Shown: piece by piece, positions 23,839 through 32,423 of the stretch
Numbering within the stretch: position 1 is the stretch's first letter
Layout: each line of letters starts with the position of its first letter
NCBI RefSeq assembly: GCF_004766045.1
Contig: NZ_SPQQ01000001.1
Span: 186,001 to 250,000, forward strand
DNA length: 64,000 bases
Source: Desulfosporosinus fructosivorans
Lineage (GTDB): Bacteria > Bacillota > Desulfitobacteriia > Desulfitobacteriales > Desulfitobacteriaceae
Reading direction: 5' to 3'
Position numbers and translations under genes: made by a program
Notes under the pieces: model-generated
The model's input: only the letters and a program-made list of their open reading frames with translations
What the model was told of the DNA's origin: nothing
The model's database searches: none

Positions 23839-25137
23839 ATGTATAGAACAGCGATAGAGGACCTGTATAAGTGGAAAGCGAAGCGAAACAAAAAACCGCT
23901 CATTATTCGCGGCGCAAGGCAGGTTGGCAAGACGTGGCTGATGAAGGAGTTTGGCAGGGTTGCCTTTGATAAAACCGTCTACATCAGCTTTGACAATAAT
24001 CAGCGCATGAAGGATTTGTTTTCATCCGATTTGGATGTGGAGCGTATCGTGATAGGGCTGGAGCTTTACTCCGGTCAAAAGATCGATCCAGCGAATACCC
24101 TGCTCATCTTCGATGAAGTACAGGAAGTGCCGAAAGCATTGACTGCGCTGAAATACTTCAATGAGGATGCGCCACAATATCAAATCGTGTGTGCCGGTTC
24201 ACTCCTGGGTGTTGCCTTGCATCAGGGCACGTCATTCCCTGTAGGCAAGGTAGAGTTTTTAAATATGTATCCTTTGAGCTTCACTGAGTTTTTGACCGCG
24301 ATGGGGAACGGTCAATATGCGGAGCTGCTGCAAAAAGGTGATTTTGCTATGGTGACCACCTTCAAGCAAACGTATATCGACATGCTCAAATACTATTACT
24401 ATGTCGGTGGGATGCCGGAGGTCGTGCATAGCTTTTCCCAAAATAAAGATTTTGTCGAGGTGCGGGAAATACAACAGCGCATTCTTGACGCCTACGAGCA
24501 GGATTTTTCTAAACATGCACCCCATGACGTTGTGCCGCGAATCAGGATGCTCTGGAACAGCATCCCCGCCCAACTTACCAAGGAGAATAAAAAATTCATC
24601 TACGGACTTATCAAAGAAGGCGCACGGGCGAAAGAATATGAACAGGCCATGCTTTGGCTAGCCGATTGCGGCCTAGTCCATAAGGTGTATCGCGTGAATG
24701 CGCCAAGCCTTCCGCTCAAAGCCTATGAGGATTTGAAAGCCTTTAAGCTGTTTTTGGTTGACGTTGGTTTGCTTTCTAGCATGGTGCGCCTGAAACAAGC
24801 TACACTTTTGGATGGCAACGAGCTTTTCAAGGAATTCAAGGGTGCGCTGACTGAGCAGTATGTATTGCAACAGTTAATAACCCTCAAGGGGCTGGAAACC
24901 TATTATTGGACGAACAACCGCGGCAACGCGGAAATTGACTTCGTTGTAGATGACGGCAGCGCGGTGATCCCCATTGAGGTGAAGGCTGAAACGAATTTGA
25001 AGGCGAAAAGCCTGAAAACGTATCAGGAGAAGTTTCAGCCCAAGCTGTCCATCCGTACATCCATGGCGGATTACAAGCGTGAGGATTGGCTGCTGAATTT
25101 GCCGCTGTATGCTATTGAAACGTTGCGCAACTTATGA
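23839..25137 (+). CDS. AAA_14/DUF4143 ATPase
   Basis: This 432-residue protein has an N-terminal AAA+ ATPase module of the AAA_14 type: Walker A GARQVGKT (residues 25-32) and Walker B LLIFDEVQE, with a sensor-like CAGSLLGVALH. The C-terminal DUF4143 part follows (residues 200-390) with ALTEQYVLQQL, then YYWTNNRGNAEIDFVV and PIEVKAE, which resembles the core of a restriction-endonuclease-like fold. These proteins are widespread and mobile, and their role is not established. It starts after GAGGTGATGTACC. No partner gene is adjacent, and the 3' neighbour region is a gene remnant. Confidence 0.92.
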   Translation: MYRTAIEDLYKWKAKRNKKPLIIRGARQVGKTWLMKEFGRVAFDKTVYISFDNNQRMKDLFSSDLDVERIVIGLELYSGQKIDPANTLLIFDEVQEVPKALTALKYFNEDAPQYQIVCAGSLLGVALHQGTSFPVGKVEFLNMYPLSFTEFLTAMGNGQYAELLQKGDFAMVTTFKQTYIDMLKYYYYVGGMPEVVHSFSQNKDFVEVREIQQRILDAYEQDFSKHAPHDVVPRIRMLWNSIPAQLTKENKKFIYGLIKEGARAKEYEQAMLWLADCGLVHKVYRVNAPSLPLKAYEDLKAFKLFLVDVGLLSSMVRLKQATLLDGNELFKEFKGALTEQYVLQQLITLKGLETYYWTNNRGNAEIDFVVDDGSAVIPIEVKAETNLKAKSLKTYQEKFQPKLSIRTSMADYKREDWLLNLPLYAIETLRNL

Positions 25138-25489
25138 GCGGAGTACATGCGGCCCGCGCAGACGGTCAATGTCACGTTCAACGACGGTTTCAAGCAACCT
25201 TTGCTATAGGCGAGTTTGAGGAAAACAGAGATTCCATCCAGAAAAAATATGGCCCCTATTCTTCATTAAGGATGAAGATGATTTGTTAAGGGGGCAATTG
25301 TTCTTAGCAATAAAAAGGAACCCGTTTGAAGGCGAAATCAATGATATTATTATTATCTTCATATTAAATTTCAGATGGTAAGGTATATTTATTGACACAA
25401 ATTGATAATAATAGTATCATAATACTATACCGATGCATAAAATGTATTACTCAGCCAATATATATTTTATTGTCAAAGGAGGGATCCTT
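25138..25489. other. Intergenic region with coding debris
   Basis: Short open stretches such as EYMRPAQTVNVTFNDG and FEENRDSIQKKYGPYSS look like decayed coding sequence but are broken by stops in every frame. The AAAGGAGGG before 25490 belongs to the XRE gene. No promoter stands out; TTGATAATAATAGTATCATAATAC near 25402 contains a small dyad that could be an operator. Confidence 0.4.
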
Positions 25490-25843
25490 ATGGAAAAGAT
25501 ATCTTTAAATAAGTTATCAGAATTAGTGATTAAAAAGCGGAAAGAAAAAAATATGTCTCAACAGGATTTACAGGATCAAACAAGCATCAATCGGATGTTG
25601 ATCAGCCGGATCGAACGTAGAGACTTTGTCCCTTCTATTGCACAATTGGAAGTTCTGAGCAAAACTCTCAACTTTTCTATACAAGAATTAATTGAAGAGG
25701 ATAAAACTCAAAATGTGTTTGTTGCTATGCGCGGCCAAGCCAAAACTCCAAAAGAAGAAGAGGGGATAGAAAAGCTTTTCTCAATGATGCTCACTCTCAA
25801 AAAGCAAAAAGTATTAAGGAGCAGATTATATGAAGAGCAATAG
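25490..25843 (+). CDS. XRE-family HTH regulator (antitoxin-like)
   Basis: This 117-residue protein starts at the ATG after AAAGGAGGGATCCTT, and 57 bases of in-frame upstream sequence lack a better site. Residues 5-62 form a Cro/C1-type helix-turn-helix (LVIKKRKEKNMSQQDLQDQT, then RIERRDFVPSIAQLEVLSKTLNF). The C-terminal half is charged and helical. It overlaps the ImmA/IrrE-like gene by 14 bases, the usual order for such pairs, in which the protease cleaves or relieves the XRE repressor. With the PIN-like third gene it looks like a toxin-antitoxin-style module. Confidence 0.9.
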   Translation: MEKISLNKLSELVIKKRKEKNMSQQDLQDQTSINRMLISRIERRDFVPSIAQLEVLSKTLNFSIQELIEEDKTQNVFVAMRGQAKTPKEEEGIEKLFSMMLTLKKQKVLRSRLYEEQ

Positions 25844-26720
25844 CAGCCTGCCTTCATTAACAGAAAAACAAGAGTTTGAGATTGTAGAGTTGACCAAACA
25901 ACAAAGAAATTCATTAGGCAGTGATGATGCCCCTATTGCCAATGATTTGCTCCTTTTGTTGGAAAAGAAACACATTACTTTAGTCCAATATCCGATCGAG
26001 GATGATGGACTCAGATCCTTTGGAGCTATGTTTCTAACCACAAAAGATGCAGATATAGAATTTAACTTTATTGGCTTAAATACCAATGATTATTACGACA
26101 AACAGATTTTTTCAATTGCCCATGAGCTTTACCATTATGCCAAAAAAGATCAGTGGCATATCAGCCGTGATGACGAGGATAAGTCTGGTGATCTCACCGA
26201 GCTGTTGGCTGATAAATTTGCAGCTGAGTTTATCTTGCCGTTGCATACCTTTAAAAAAATTGTTGTTTCCGAATTTGACAAATCTGAACTATTCGACCTA
26301 CAGCAAAGCACTATCTTGCGCTTCATCGCCAGAATTCACTGCACGTGGTGGCTGCCCTATAAATCGATTGTCAGAAGATTGTTGGAAGCCGGAAGCATCA
26401 ATCAAGAAATATATAATAGGCTTTATCAAATAGAAGAGCGCCGTCCGGATGGTGAGTACTATAAAATAGGACTCACCACGAATGAACATGATTTCAAAAT
26501 GTTAAATGACATTACTCGAAAAGTGGGTACAGGGGCTGCTGACCTTGAAATTCTGGTTAGGAATTACGAAGATGGCATCATATCAGAATCACAACTTGCT
26601 GACGACTTATTGCTTTTTGGAAAAAACCCCGAAGATTTTGGAGTGGCGTTTGAAATTGATGAAGAAGATGCGGCAGAGCTCAATGAGCTTTTCGCAGAGG
26701 GCGCCAAAAATGGATGTTAA
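25830..26720 (+). CDS. ImmA/IrrE family metallopeptidase
   Basis: This 296-residue protein has the zinc peptidase signature H98-E-L-Y-H102 (IAHELYHYA) followed by LTELLADKFAAEFILP, in which the downstream Glu completes the metal site. Residues 20-175 fit the ImmA/IrrE domain (formerly DUF955). The remaining 120 residues form a helical extension without a recognised domain. In ICEBs1, ImmA cleaves the ImmR repressor; in Deinococcus, IrrE cleaves DdrO. Here the partner is the overlapping XRE gene. The 3' end overlaps the PIN-like gene by 11 bases. Confidence 0.92.
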   Translation: MKSNSSLPSLTEKQEFEIVELTKQQRNSLGSDDAPIANDLLLLLEKKHITLVQYPIEDDGLRSFGAMFLTTKDADIEFNFIGLNTNDYYDKQIFSIAHELYHYAKKDQWHISRDDEDKSGDLTELLADKFAAEFILPLHTFKKIVVSEFDKSELFDLQQSTILRFIARIHCTWWLPYKSIVRRLLEAGSINQEIYNRLYQIEERRPDGEYYKIGLTTNEHDFKMLNDITRKVGTGAADLEILVRNYEDGIISESQLADDLLLFGKNPEDFGVAFEIDEEDAAELNELFAEGAKNGC

Positions 26721-27421
26721 AGTTGATAAAGTCAATGAGGCTTTCCTAAGTCTCATGCAAAATCCCAATCAGCTCGTTACCTTTGATGCGAATTTTTTTC
26801 TCTTGCCTAACCGATATAATGATTCCAAGCTCAACGTTCCAGACATGCCCATGGTTTTTTGGATAACAAATTGGCTTGATCCCCTCTTTTCTTGTTTTCA
26901 AAATTTAGCTATACATGAGGCAGTTAATGATGAAATTTTCAGTGGACAAGCTGGAGATTATGTCCATGCAAAATTAACTTCCATCCCGCCTACGCTTTTT
27001 TTACACAAAGACAGTCAGCTTTCTCCAGAAGAATTGATCATTAGAAATACTAAAGAAGCGCTAATTGCTCAAAATACCAAGTACATCCCGGAACTTGACA
27101 ATAAGGACGATCGAGGCGAAGTAAAAACTCTTGCTCTATATTAGCACCAAAAATTTAATTTATTTTGCCTCTCATGATGACAATGCCTTGAAATTGATCA
27201 AAAACTGCGAAGAATTAAAAACTTCGCTGGATGAACAAAAAGCAATACACATGTATGAGTTATTATATTTTCTTTATAAAAAAGGTAAAAGCAATAGGAA
27301 ATACTTAAAAGCAATTTATAAAATTCAATATCATCTAACAAAACATGAAAAAAATATAAATCTTGAGTGGGGTAAGTTTATCGAAGCTATGGATTCAATG
27401 TATGGAGGCATACTTTTCTAA
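26710..27421 (+). pseudogene. PIN-like nuclease gene split by a frameshift
   Basis: The first part (26710-27144, 144 residues) contains FDANFFLLP with the first PIN-type acid, then HEAVNDE and DNKDDRGEVKTLAL. The second part (27131-27421) begins in another frame with ISTKNLIYFASHDDNALKLI, which is exactly how PIN domains continue (a beta strand and the last catalytic Asp). The joint is CTATATT at about 27137-27143; one more TA would give an unbroken protein of about 235 residues. The start follows GAGGG and overlaps the ImmA gene. An intact version would probably be an RNA-cleaving effector of the XRE-ImmA module. It could also be a sequencing error. Confidence 0.7.
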
Positions 27422-27453
27422 CTGAAATAATCAAATATAATGACTCGATAATT

Positions 27454-27490
27454 AACACGATTAAACAGAAATGTTTGGTCGTGTTTTTTT
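27454..27490 (+). terminator. Terminator after the XRE-ImmA-PIN module
   Basis: AACACGA pairs with TCGTGTT, with an inner AAACA/TGTTT stem, followed by a T7 run. This closes the three-gene unit. Confidence 0.8.
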
Positions 27491-27524
27491 ATACACAAAA
27501 ATCATAAACAAAGGTGGTAAAACA

Positions 27525-27728
27525 ATGATTTTACAGTGTGTAAACAAAAAAATCTACCTCTTATTAAGGAGGTTGGAATTATATCGTGTCCAGCCAAAGG
27601 ACACGAAAGCCATTAAGATTTTATTGGCTTTCGTCTTAAGAGCTTTGCTGCTTGCAGGACTCTATGCGCTGTTCTTAATAAAAGCTGGTTCCACACGTTG
27701 GGCGCACTGTAAAAAGCACCCGCCTTGA
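27525..27728 (+). CDS. Doubtful 67-aa membrane peptide
   Basis: This frame starts after GGTGGTAAAACA and has one hydrophobic helix (ILLAFVLRALLLAGLYALFLI) between basic regions. Its DNA contains two adjacent perfect hairpins (27584-27606 and about 27604-27633), which is unusual inside a gene and fits a structured noncoding element better. I cannot decide between a small membrane protein, a structured RNA and debris. Confidence 0.3.
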   Translation: MILQCVNKKIYLLLRRLELYRVQPKDTKAIKILLAFVLRALLLAGLYALFLIKAGSTRWAHCKKHPP

Positions 27729-27791
27729 TCCAGCAGATGCTTTATTAATTTAAACAAATTCGAACCAGAATATTACCCCCTGATCACTATT

Positions 27792-27946
27792 TTAAGCCCC
27801 ATAGGAAAAGTGATATAGTTCCAGAATTGTACGGGAAATAGCTAAACCAAGGCCTGTACCCTTTGTATTCCCGCAGTTGCTACGGCTATCACTACGATAA
27901 GCATCAAGACAATCCGTTTGGAAATAAAACTGGTCAAGCTAATCAC
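27792..27946 (-). pseudogene. Histidine kinase remnant with internal deletion
   Basis: The start is a GTG after GGTGGG, with a first membrane segment (ISKRIVLMLIVVIAVA) typical of a sensor kinase N-terminus. In another frame the same strand then encodes the last G-box and end of a kinase ATPase domain (NTKGTGLGLAISRTILEL) and stops. Everything between (the sensor, dimerisation and most ATPase parts) is missing. It lies directly downstream of the ABC transporter genes, as kinase genes often do in bacteriocin or bacitracin-type export loci. Confidence 0.75.
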
Positions 27947-28034
27947 CCCACCTTCACCTTCTTCACTTGATAATCCACAGTGTTCTGCTTACTTTGTGAT
28001 GCTACCTCCTTTCTTCATACGTTCAAATCGAAAT

Positions 28035-28643
28035 TTATAGTTCGATAACCCTTCGGGCCTTATCTTTAATTTTTTGATCATGTGTCACTATAATGACGGT
28101 TTTACCTTCGGCATTCAGCGAAAGTAGAGTATCCATAATTATTTGAGCGTTTTTGGCGTCCAGCGATCCTGTTGGTTCATCCGCTAAAATGATATCACAT
28201 TTTTTAAGAAATAAACGAGCCAACGCCACTCGCTGTTGCTCTCCACCGGACAGTGTATAAACCTTACTATTCAGTTTGCTTTCTAACCCGACTCTTTCCA
28301 ACACTTCTTCAATAGTATAATTCGTGCGGCTGTCCCGCCTGATCAACTCAAGGTTCTGTTCAACGGTTTTACTCTCAATCAGCGCAAAATTTTGAAATAG
28401 AAAACCGACGATAGAGCGAAAATACTCCATTTTTTGCTTATTCGTCGTGTACTCGATTCCGTTGATTCTCAACGTGCCGGCGTCAATCGGCTCGATTAAG
28501 CCAATCATGTTTAATAATGTGGTCTTGCCCGTTCCGCTGGCACCGGAAAAGCATACGAATTCCTGATCCTCGATGAGAAAATTATAGTTTTGAAATAGAG
28601 TCAGACCATCAAACTCTTTGGTGATATTAATTCCTTCAATCAT
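28035..28643 (-). CDS. ABC transporter ATPase (bacteriocin-export type)
   Basis: This 202-residue ATP-binding protein has Walker A GASGTGKT (residues 34-41), Q-loop FLFQNFALI, signature LSGGEQQR, Walker [13 protein letters not shown] and switch VTHDQ. It belongs to the short MacB/BceA-like group. It overlaps the permease gene by 4 bases (ATGA) and is the second gene of a minus-strand unit. The partner protein suggests export of, or immunity to, a peptide. The kinase remnant downstream implies a lost signalling partner. Confidence 0.93.
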   Translation of the reverse strand: MIEGINITKEFDGLTLFQNYNFLIEDQEFVCFSGASGTGKTTLLNMIGLIEPIDAGTLRINGIEYTTNKQKMEYFRSIVGFLFQNFALIESKTVEQNLELIRRDSRTNYTIEEVLERVGLESKLNSKVYTLSGGEQQRVALARLFLKKCDIILADEPTGSLDAKNAQIIMDTLLSLNAEGKTVIIVTHDQKIKDKARRVIEL

Positions 28644-30625
28644 AATACCCTTCCTTTTAGAATGGCAGGTACATTGGCTTTTTCCATAGTACCTGCCTTC
28701 TTAGCGATAAATACTGACTCAAGTGCCAGTAAAATAAGCCCTCCCCAGATGAGATCCGCCCCCTCGGCAATCCCCAAAAGTCCTCTAAGCAAAAATGCCA
28801 GCATTACGCTCACCAGAAAAACGACGAAAGTGAGGCGCATCAACCGGCTATTCCTAGCAAAAAGCGAGTAGCCAAGTACTTTTTTCAGTGCCAGTTCCAT
28901 CGCGTTGAACTGATACTCCAGTTTGATAATAAAACTGATCAGCGCGATTTCCAGCGCCAGCAAGAAGATCGATAAAATAACGACTAATTTCATATTGCGT
29001 GCGATAATCGCCCAATTATGTTCATAGACATCCAGGGCATTGGATTTGACCATGATTTGATCAGACAGCTGATACTCCGCGATGAAATTATTGAAGTCCT
29101 GTTCGGGGATATCGTACATCGTACTGTAGGCATAGTACATATCGTTTCCCGCCTGAGATTCATCAATTTGTTGAAGCGTATTATTGAATAATATGATAGG
29201 GTTCACCATTGGCCGGCTTACATACTTCCCCATATTATGAATGCCCACTAGACTTATATCGCCGTCATATACTTTGGTTTTGATTTTAGTACTTGAATCA
29301 ATATTTCGTCCCAGAAAAACGGTGAATATTTCTTCCGCGATCGCATATTCCTGAGAATCCTCCGATATACCGGACGGGATCAGTATATAATAATCATCAT
29401 CGGCGCTTTTGACCGCCTCTGACAAGGCATTGCTCACTCTTGATATTTCTTCGAACGAATTTCTATTGATTAGGATAATAGGGTAAGGGCTGCTGAAATT
29501 AGCGGTCAAATCGTTGTATTGCAATGAATAGTTTTGAAATCGTTTATAGAATTCTTGATTAATCATGTCGTCGTCTGATATTGTTTTGCCTAAGTGATTA
29601 TCCACTCTGTAGTTCAATTGATAGTAACTATAATCCTTATGTTCGGAGAAAAAATCACCTTGCTTATACATAAGATACCCTTGCGCCAGTATCGTGAAAT
29701 TGCTGGACAGAACAATGAGGGTGAGTATGGTGGTCATGGTTTTCAAGATATAGTTGGCTGTAAGCAGTCCGCCGCCGGAGCGTCTGGCCGCTATATCTTT
29801 TTTAAAGTTAACGCGCAAAACGGCCGCGTTGATCAGGGTATTGGCAATCATGAACACCAGAAAGGACAGGGCAAGGGCTTTAATTTTAAAAAGTACATTG
29901 GAATTGGATAATAGGCTTAATATGAACGGCACGCTAAGGAATGCACTTACCAGGATACCGATATCGGCCAATGCATTTTTGCCGAAAACGGCTCTGACAT
30001 CCTCCCCAAGGGTTATCCGCACCATGATCTCCTTCTTTAGGCTGATGATTTCATAAATCGTTAGCAGCAAGATCAAGCCAAAAACGATAGACCAAACCGC
30101 CAATAGATTCAGCCAAGTCTCTTTATCGGAACGAAACAATTTAGGGAGGCCGCCTCCGTATTTACCTACCAGGCTCGCTTTGAATAAGCGCATGGTTTCC
30201 TGTTGGGATTGATCGCCGATGTAATAACAGTCTTTGAACTTTTCCATCGTCTTAATATTACTGAAATCCGCGTATCTAACTTGTGTTTCTCCCATAAAAA
30301 GGCTGTTATGCTTTCCTTCAAAAATACCATTGTCTTCCAGGTTTTTTAAGGCGTTGGGCGTGCCGAATATGGTTATCTGTTTATTGTAGGCCGAGACAAT
30401 CGTACTGTCCACAAAGAAGAAATCGACATCGTACGTCTTTCCTGCATTGAGAAAATCCTGGATGACTTCTTTTTCCTCGATTACAGCTTCCCGATTTACA
30501 AAATCAAATCCTGACTGGTAATATGATTCTTGAAAGCCGTCCAGATAAAGAATGAACAATTCCCCGTTAAAAATAAAGCCTATAGTGATTAACCAGTATA
30601 TGACTATAAGTTTTAATTTCTTCAT
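28640..30625 (-). CDS. Large ABC membrane protein, bacteriocin-associated (DUF1430-like)
   Basis: This 661-residue protein has TM1 at residues 7-28, a large extracytoplasmic domain (30-170), a group of helices (about 172-195, 220-240, 250-272, 290-315), a second extracytoplasmic domain (about 318-545) and three C-terminal helices (about 550-575, 595-620, 625-645). The plan and the KKEIMVRITLGEDVRAVF coupling motif after TM2 match the bacteriocin-associated integral membrane proteins (TIGR01654/DUF1430) that pair with a short ATPase, as in lactococcin-972-type loci. It is translated just before the ATPase. The assignment is from architecture. Confidence 0.8.
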   Translation of the reverse strand: MKKLKLIVIYWLITIGFIFNGELFILYLDGFQESYYQSGFDFVNREAVIEEKEVIQDFLNAGKTYDVDFFFVDSTIVSAYNKQITIFGTPNALKNLEDNGIFEGKHNSLFMGETQVRYADFSNIKTMEKFKDCYYIGDQSQQETMRLFKASLVGKYGGGLPKLFRSDKETWLNLLAVWSIVFGLILLLTIYEIISLKKEIMVRITLGEDVRAVFGKNALADIGILVSAFLSVPFILSLLSNSNVLFKIKALALSFLVFMIANTLINAAVLRVNFKKDIAARRSGGGLLTANYILKTMTTILTLIVLSSNFTILAQGYLMYKQGDFFSEHKDYSYYQLNYRVDNHLGKTISDDDMINQEFYKRFQNYSLQYNDLTANFSSPYPIILINRNSFEEISRVSNALSEAVKSADDDYYILIPSGISEDSQEYAIAEEIFTVFLGRNIDSSTKIKTKVYDGDISLVGIHNMGKYVSRPMVNPIILFNNTLQQIDESQAGNDMYYAYSTMYDIPEQDFNNFIAEYQLSDQIMVKSNALDVYEHNWAIIARNMKLVVILSIFLLALEIALISFIIKLEYQFNAMELALKKVLGYSLFARNSRLMRLTFVVFLVSVMLAFLLRGLLGIAEGADLIWGGLILLALESVFIAKKAGTMEKANVPAILKGRVL

Positions 30626-30742
30626 AATACAGAAAACCCTTCTATATTAAATTAATTGTGGCAAATACTGAACTAAAGAATGCCTCCATATCGACATATC
30701 GTAACCGAACCTTCAAACTCACTTATATTATAACTAAAGTAC

Positions 30743-30776
30743 ATGAGCTTTCAATCTGATTGAATTGAAAGCTCAT
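30743..30776. terminator. Hairpin between lipoprotein and transporter genes
   Basis: The perfect stem ATGAGCTTTCAAT with ATTGAAAGCTCAT encloses 8 bases. The minus strand just upstream ends an open frame with VNYYSTAQ and a stop (about 30806-30850), possibly the tail of a lost small secreted peptide. Confidence 0.7.
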
Positions 30777-30896
30777 ATATTATTCAAATACGAAGCTTAT
30801 TGTGCAGTACTATAATAATTCACTGTTGTTTCGGAATGTTGTACTTCTATAAAGTGTGGCACTCCTGTTCAGAAGTTGCCACGGATGGCAACCCTT

Positions 30897-31394
30897 TTAC
30901 TCCATTGCTTTCTTTGCTAACGAATATATTTCTTTTACTGCATTCAATGAAGAGTCATCACTTTGATTCATATACGATACTGTTCTTGTACTCTCCATAG
31001 TTTCACTATCAGCTAAAATCAGTTCCTTCTCAGAAATTACTGCAATGTCAGCTTTCGAAATACCCTGTTTATTTTCCATTAGCTGTATTACATAGGTCGT
31101 ATCCATGTTAAATACCTTCCCTTTATCTAATACTTCTTCCTCTTGCTTAATGCTCATCTTGCTAAACTTAATGCCATCCAAATGATCGAGCAAGATTTCA
31201 ATTTGTTCTTTATCGGAAAATTCTTTTGTGACCGAATTGCCGTGGCTAATCGACATAACTGATATTTTATTTTTATCTAATAGTGCAATTTGATTCGCAC
31301 TAGATTTCTCTTGGCTACATCCAGTGAACTGTATAATTGATAATATAATAACCATTACTAAAAGCAAAGAACAATTAATCATCTTCTTTTTCAT
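30897..31394 (-). CDS. Lipoprotein, unknown function
   Basis: This 165-residue protein has a lipoprotein signal (a basic N-terminus, a hydrophobic stretch and the lipobox FTGCS at about residues 23-27). The mature part alternates acidic helices and strands (DKEQIEILLDHLDGIKFSKM, then TTYVIQLMENKQGISKADIAV) and has no Cys besides the anchor. It starts after GGAGGGGTAG. It is the first gene of the minus-strand unit that continues into the DUF1430-like transporter, so it may be an immunity or accessory lipoprotein for that exporter. Confidence 0.78.
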   Translation of the reverse strand: MKKKMINCSLLLVMVIILSIIQFTGCSQEKSSANQIALLDKNKISVMSISHGNSVTKEFSDKEQIEILLDHLDGIKFSKMSIKQEEEVLDKGKVFNMDTTYVIQLMENKQGISKADIAVISEKELILADSETMESTRTVSYMNQSDDSSLNAVKEIYSLAKKAME

Positions 31395-32039
31395 CTGACT
31401 ACCCCTCCTCTAGATATTGTAAAAAAGATTTCCTGCATTTAGACTATGCAAATACTCCATTAGCTTCACCGTTTACGACGTAGCTAGGATAAGGCATACC
31501 CCCAAAATAGCTCAAACTGCTCCTTTTAATTTTTAAAAATTACTCACCCTTTTCCTAACAAATTTTGTTTATTACATAGCCGATAACCTCCTTGTAATGC
31601 AGTTTGAAGGATTGATAAACCGGCAGATAAGACTGATCAAGCTTTTGCTATCCATTGCCGGGGGCGGTGAACGCCACATGAATTTGTCCCTTCATACATA
31701 TACATTACATTTATCCACTAAAATCACAGCCCTTTTTAAAAAAAATTCTAAAAGCGAAAGGACCGGCAAACCCCTTCCACGTTATACAGGTCCTTCGGTT
31801 ATACAGGTTATCCGCTCCTATTTCCTGTCGGTCATTTTCGGGCTGACTTTATCACTTTATACGGGAACCAGCCGGATAAGACTTTTCTTCATCGTCGAGG
31901 TGAAGCGTCGTTTCGGTCGAACGAGAGAACAGGGGGACCCTCTTTGGCAACCAGGGCCGCCGATTGCGCGGGGTGAATTTAACATTAATTTATAACAGAA
32001 AAAAACACTTGTCATGTATAGGACGTCGATATATAATGT
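31395..32039. other. Intergenic region of 645 bases without a convincing gene
   Basis: A 132-residue plus-strand frame (31597-31995) exists but has no ribosome binding site, no coherent domain and a composition that changes along its length. Its last part (EQGDPLWQPGPP) resembles debris common at clostridial insertion sites. A perfect repeat GTTATACAGGT occurs twice (about 31781 and 31799). Confidence 0.45.
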
Positions 32040-32058
32040 TATATAGATAATCTATATA
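32040..32058 (+). promoter_or_regulatory. Dyad operator before the PadR gene
   Basis: TATATAGAT-A-ATCTATATA is a perfect 19-base dyad ending just before the GGAG of the PadR gene. PadR proteins bind such AT-rich dyads and repress their own operons. A repressor bound here would block the start of transcription or translation. Confidence 0.6.
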
Positions 32059-32072
32059 TAGGAGTGAGTCAT

Positions 32073-32423
32073 ATGCAAGTCAACAAAAGCCTGCTTGCTA
32101 GCAGTACAACTATGCTGGTCTTGAAACTGCTTGAAGAAAAGGACATGTACGGCTACCTGATGATCGAAGTGCTTGCAAAGCGGTCGGACAATACCTTCAG
32201 CCTAAAAGCAGGAACTCTCTATCCTATCCTGCACGGCCTTGAAAAACAAGGAATGGTAAGCTCTTACGAAGAGACCGCCGACAGCGCGCGGGTGAGAAAG
32301 TATTATAATTTGACCTCAAAAGGCCGACAACTTTTACGCGAGAAGCAGGCCGAGTGGAATGCCTATTCCGGAGCGGTAGAAAAGGTATTGCAGAGAGGAG
32401 GCGCGGGCTATGCCTTCTCGTGA
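32073..32423 (+). CDS. PadR family regulator
   Basis: This protein of about 116 residues starts at the ATG 8 bases after GGAG, in preference to a GTG three codons earlier. Residues 8-90 fit PadR: LLASSTTMLVLKLLEEKDMYGYLMIEVL, then FSLKAGTLYPILHGLEKQGMVSSYEE and KYYNLTSKGRQLL. PadR proteins are winged-helix repressors often encoded with a membrane partner carrying an HAAS (permease-prefix) domain, as here. The gene overlaps the downstream membrane protein gene by 14 bases. Confidence 0.94.
   Translation: MQVNKSLLASSTTMLVLKLLEEKDMYGYLMIEVLAKRSDNTFSLKAGTLYPILHGLEKQGMVSSYEETADSARVRKYYNLTSKGRQLLREKQAEWNAYSGAVEKVLQRGGAGYAFS

Noticed and set aside
31597..31995. 132-codon plus-strand frame
   Set aside because: No ribosome binding site, no coherent domain and composition changes along it; it is probably debris.
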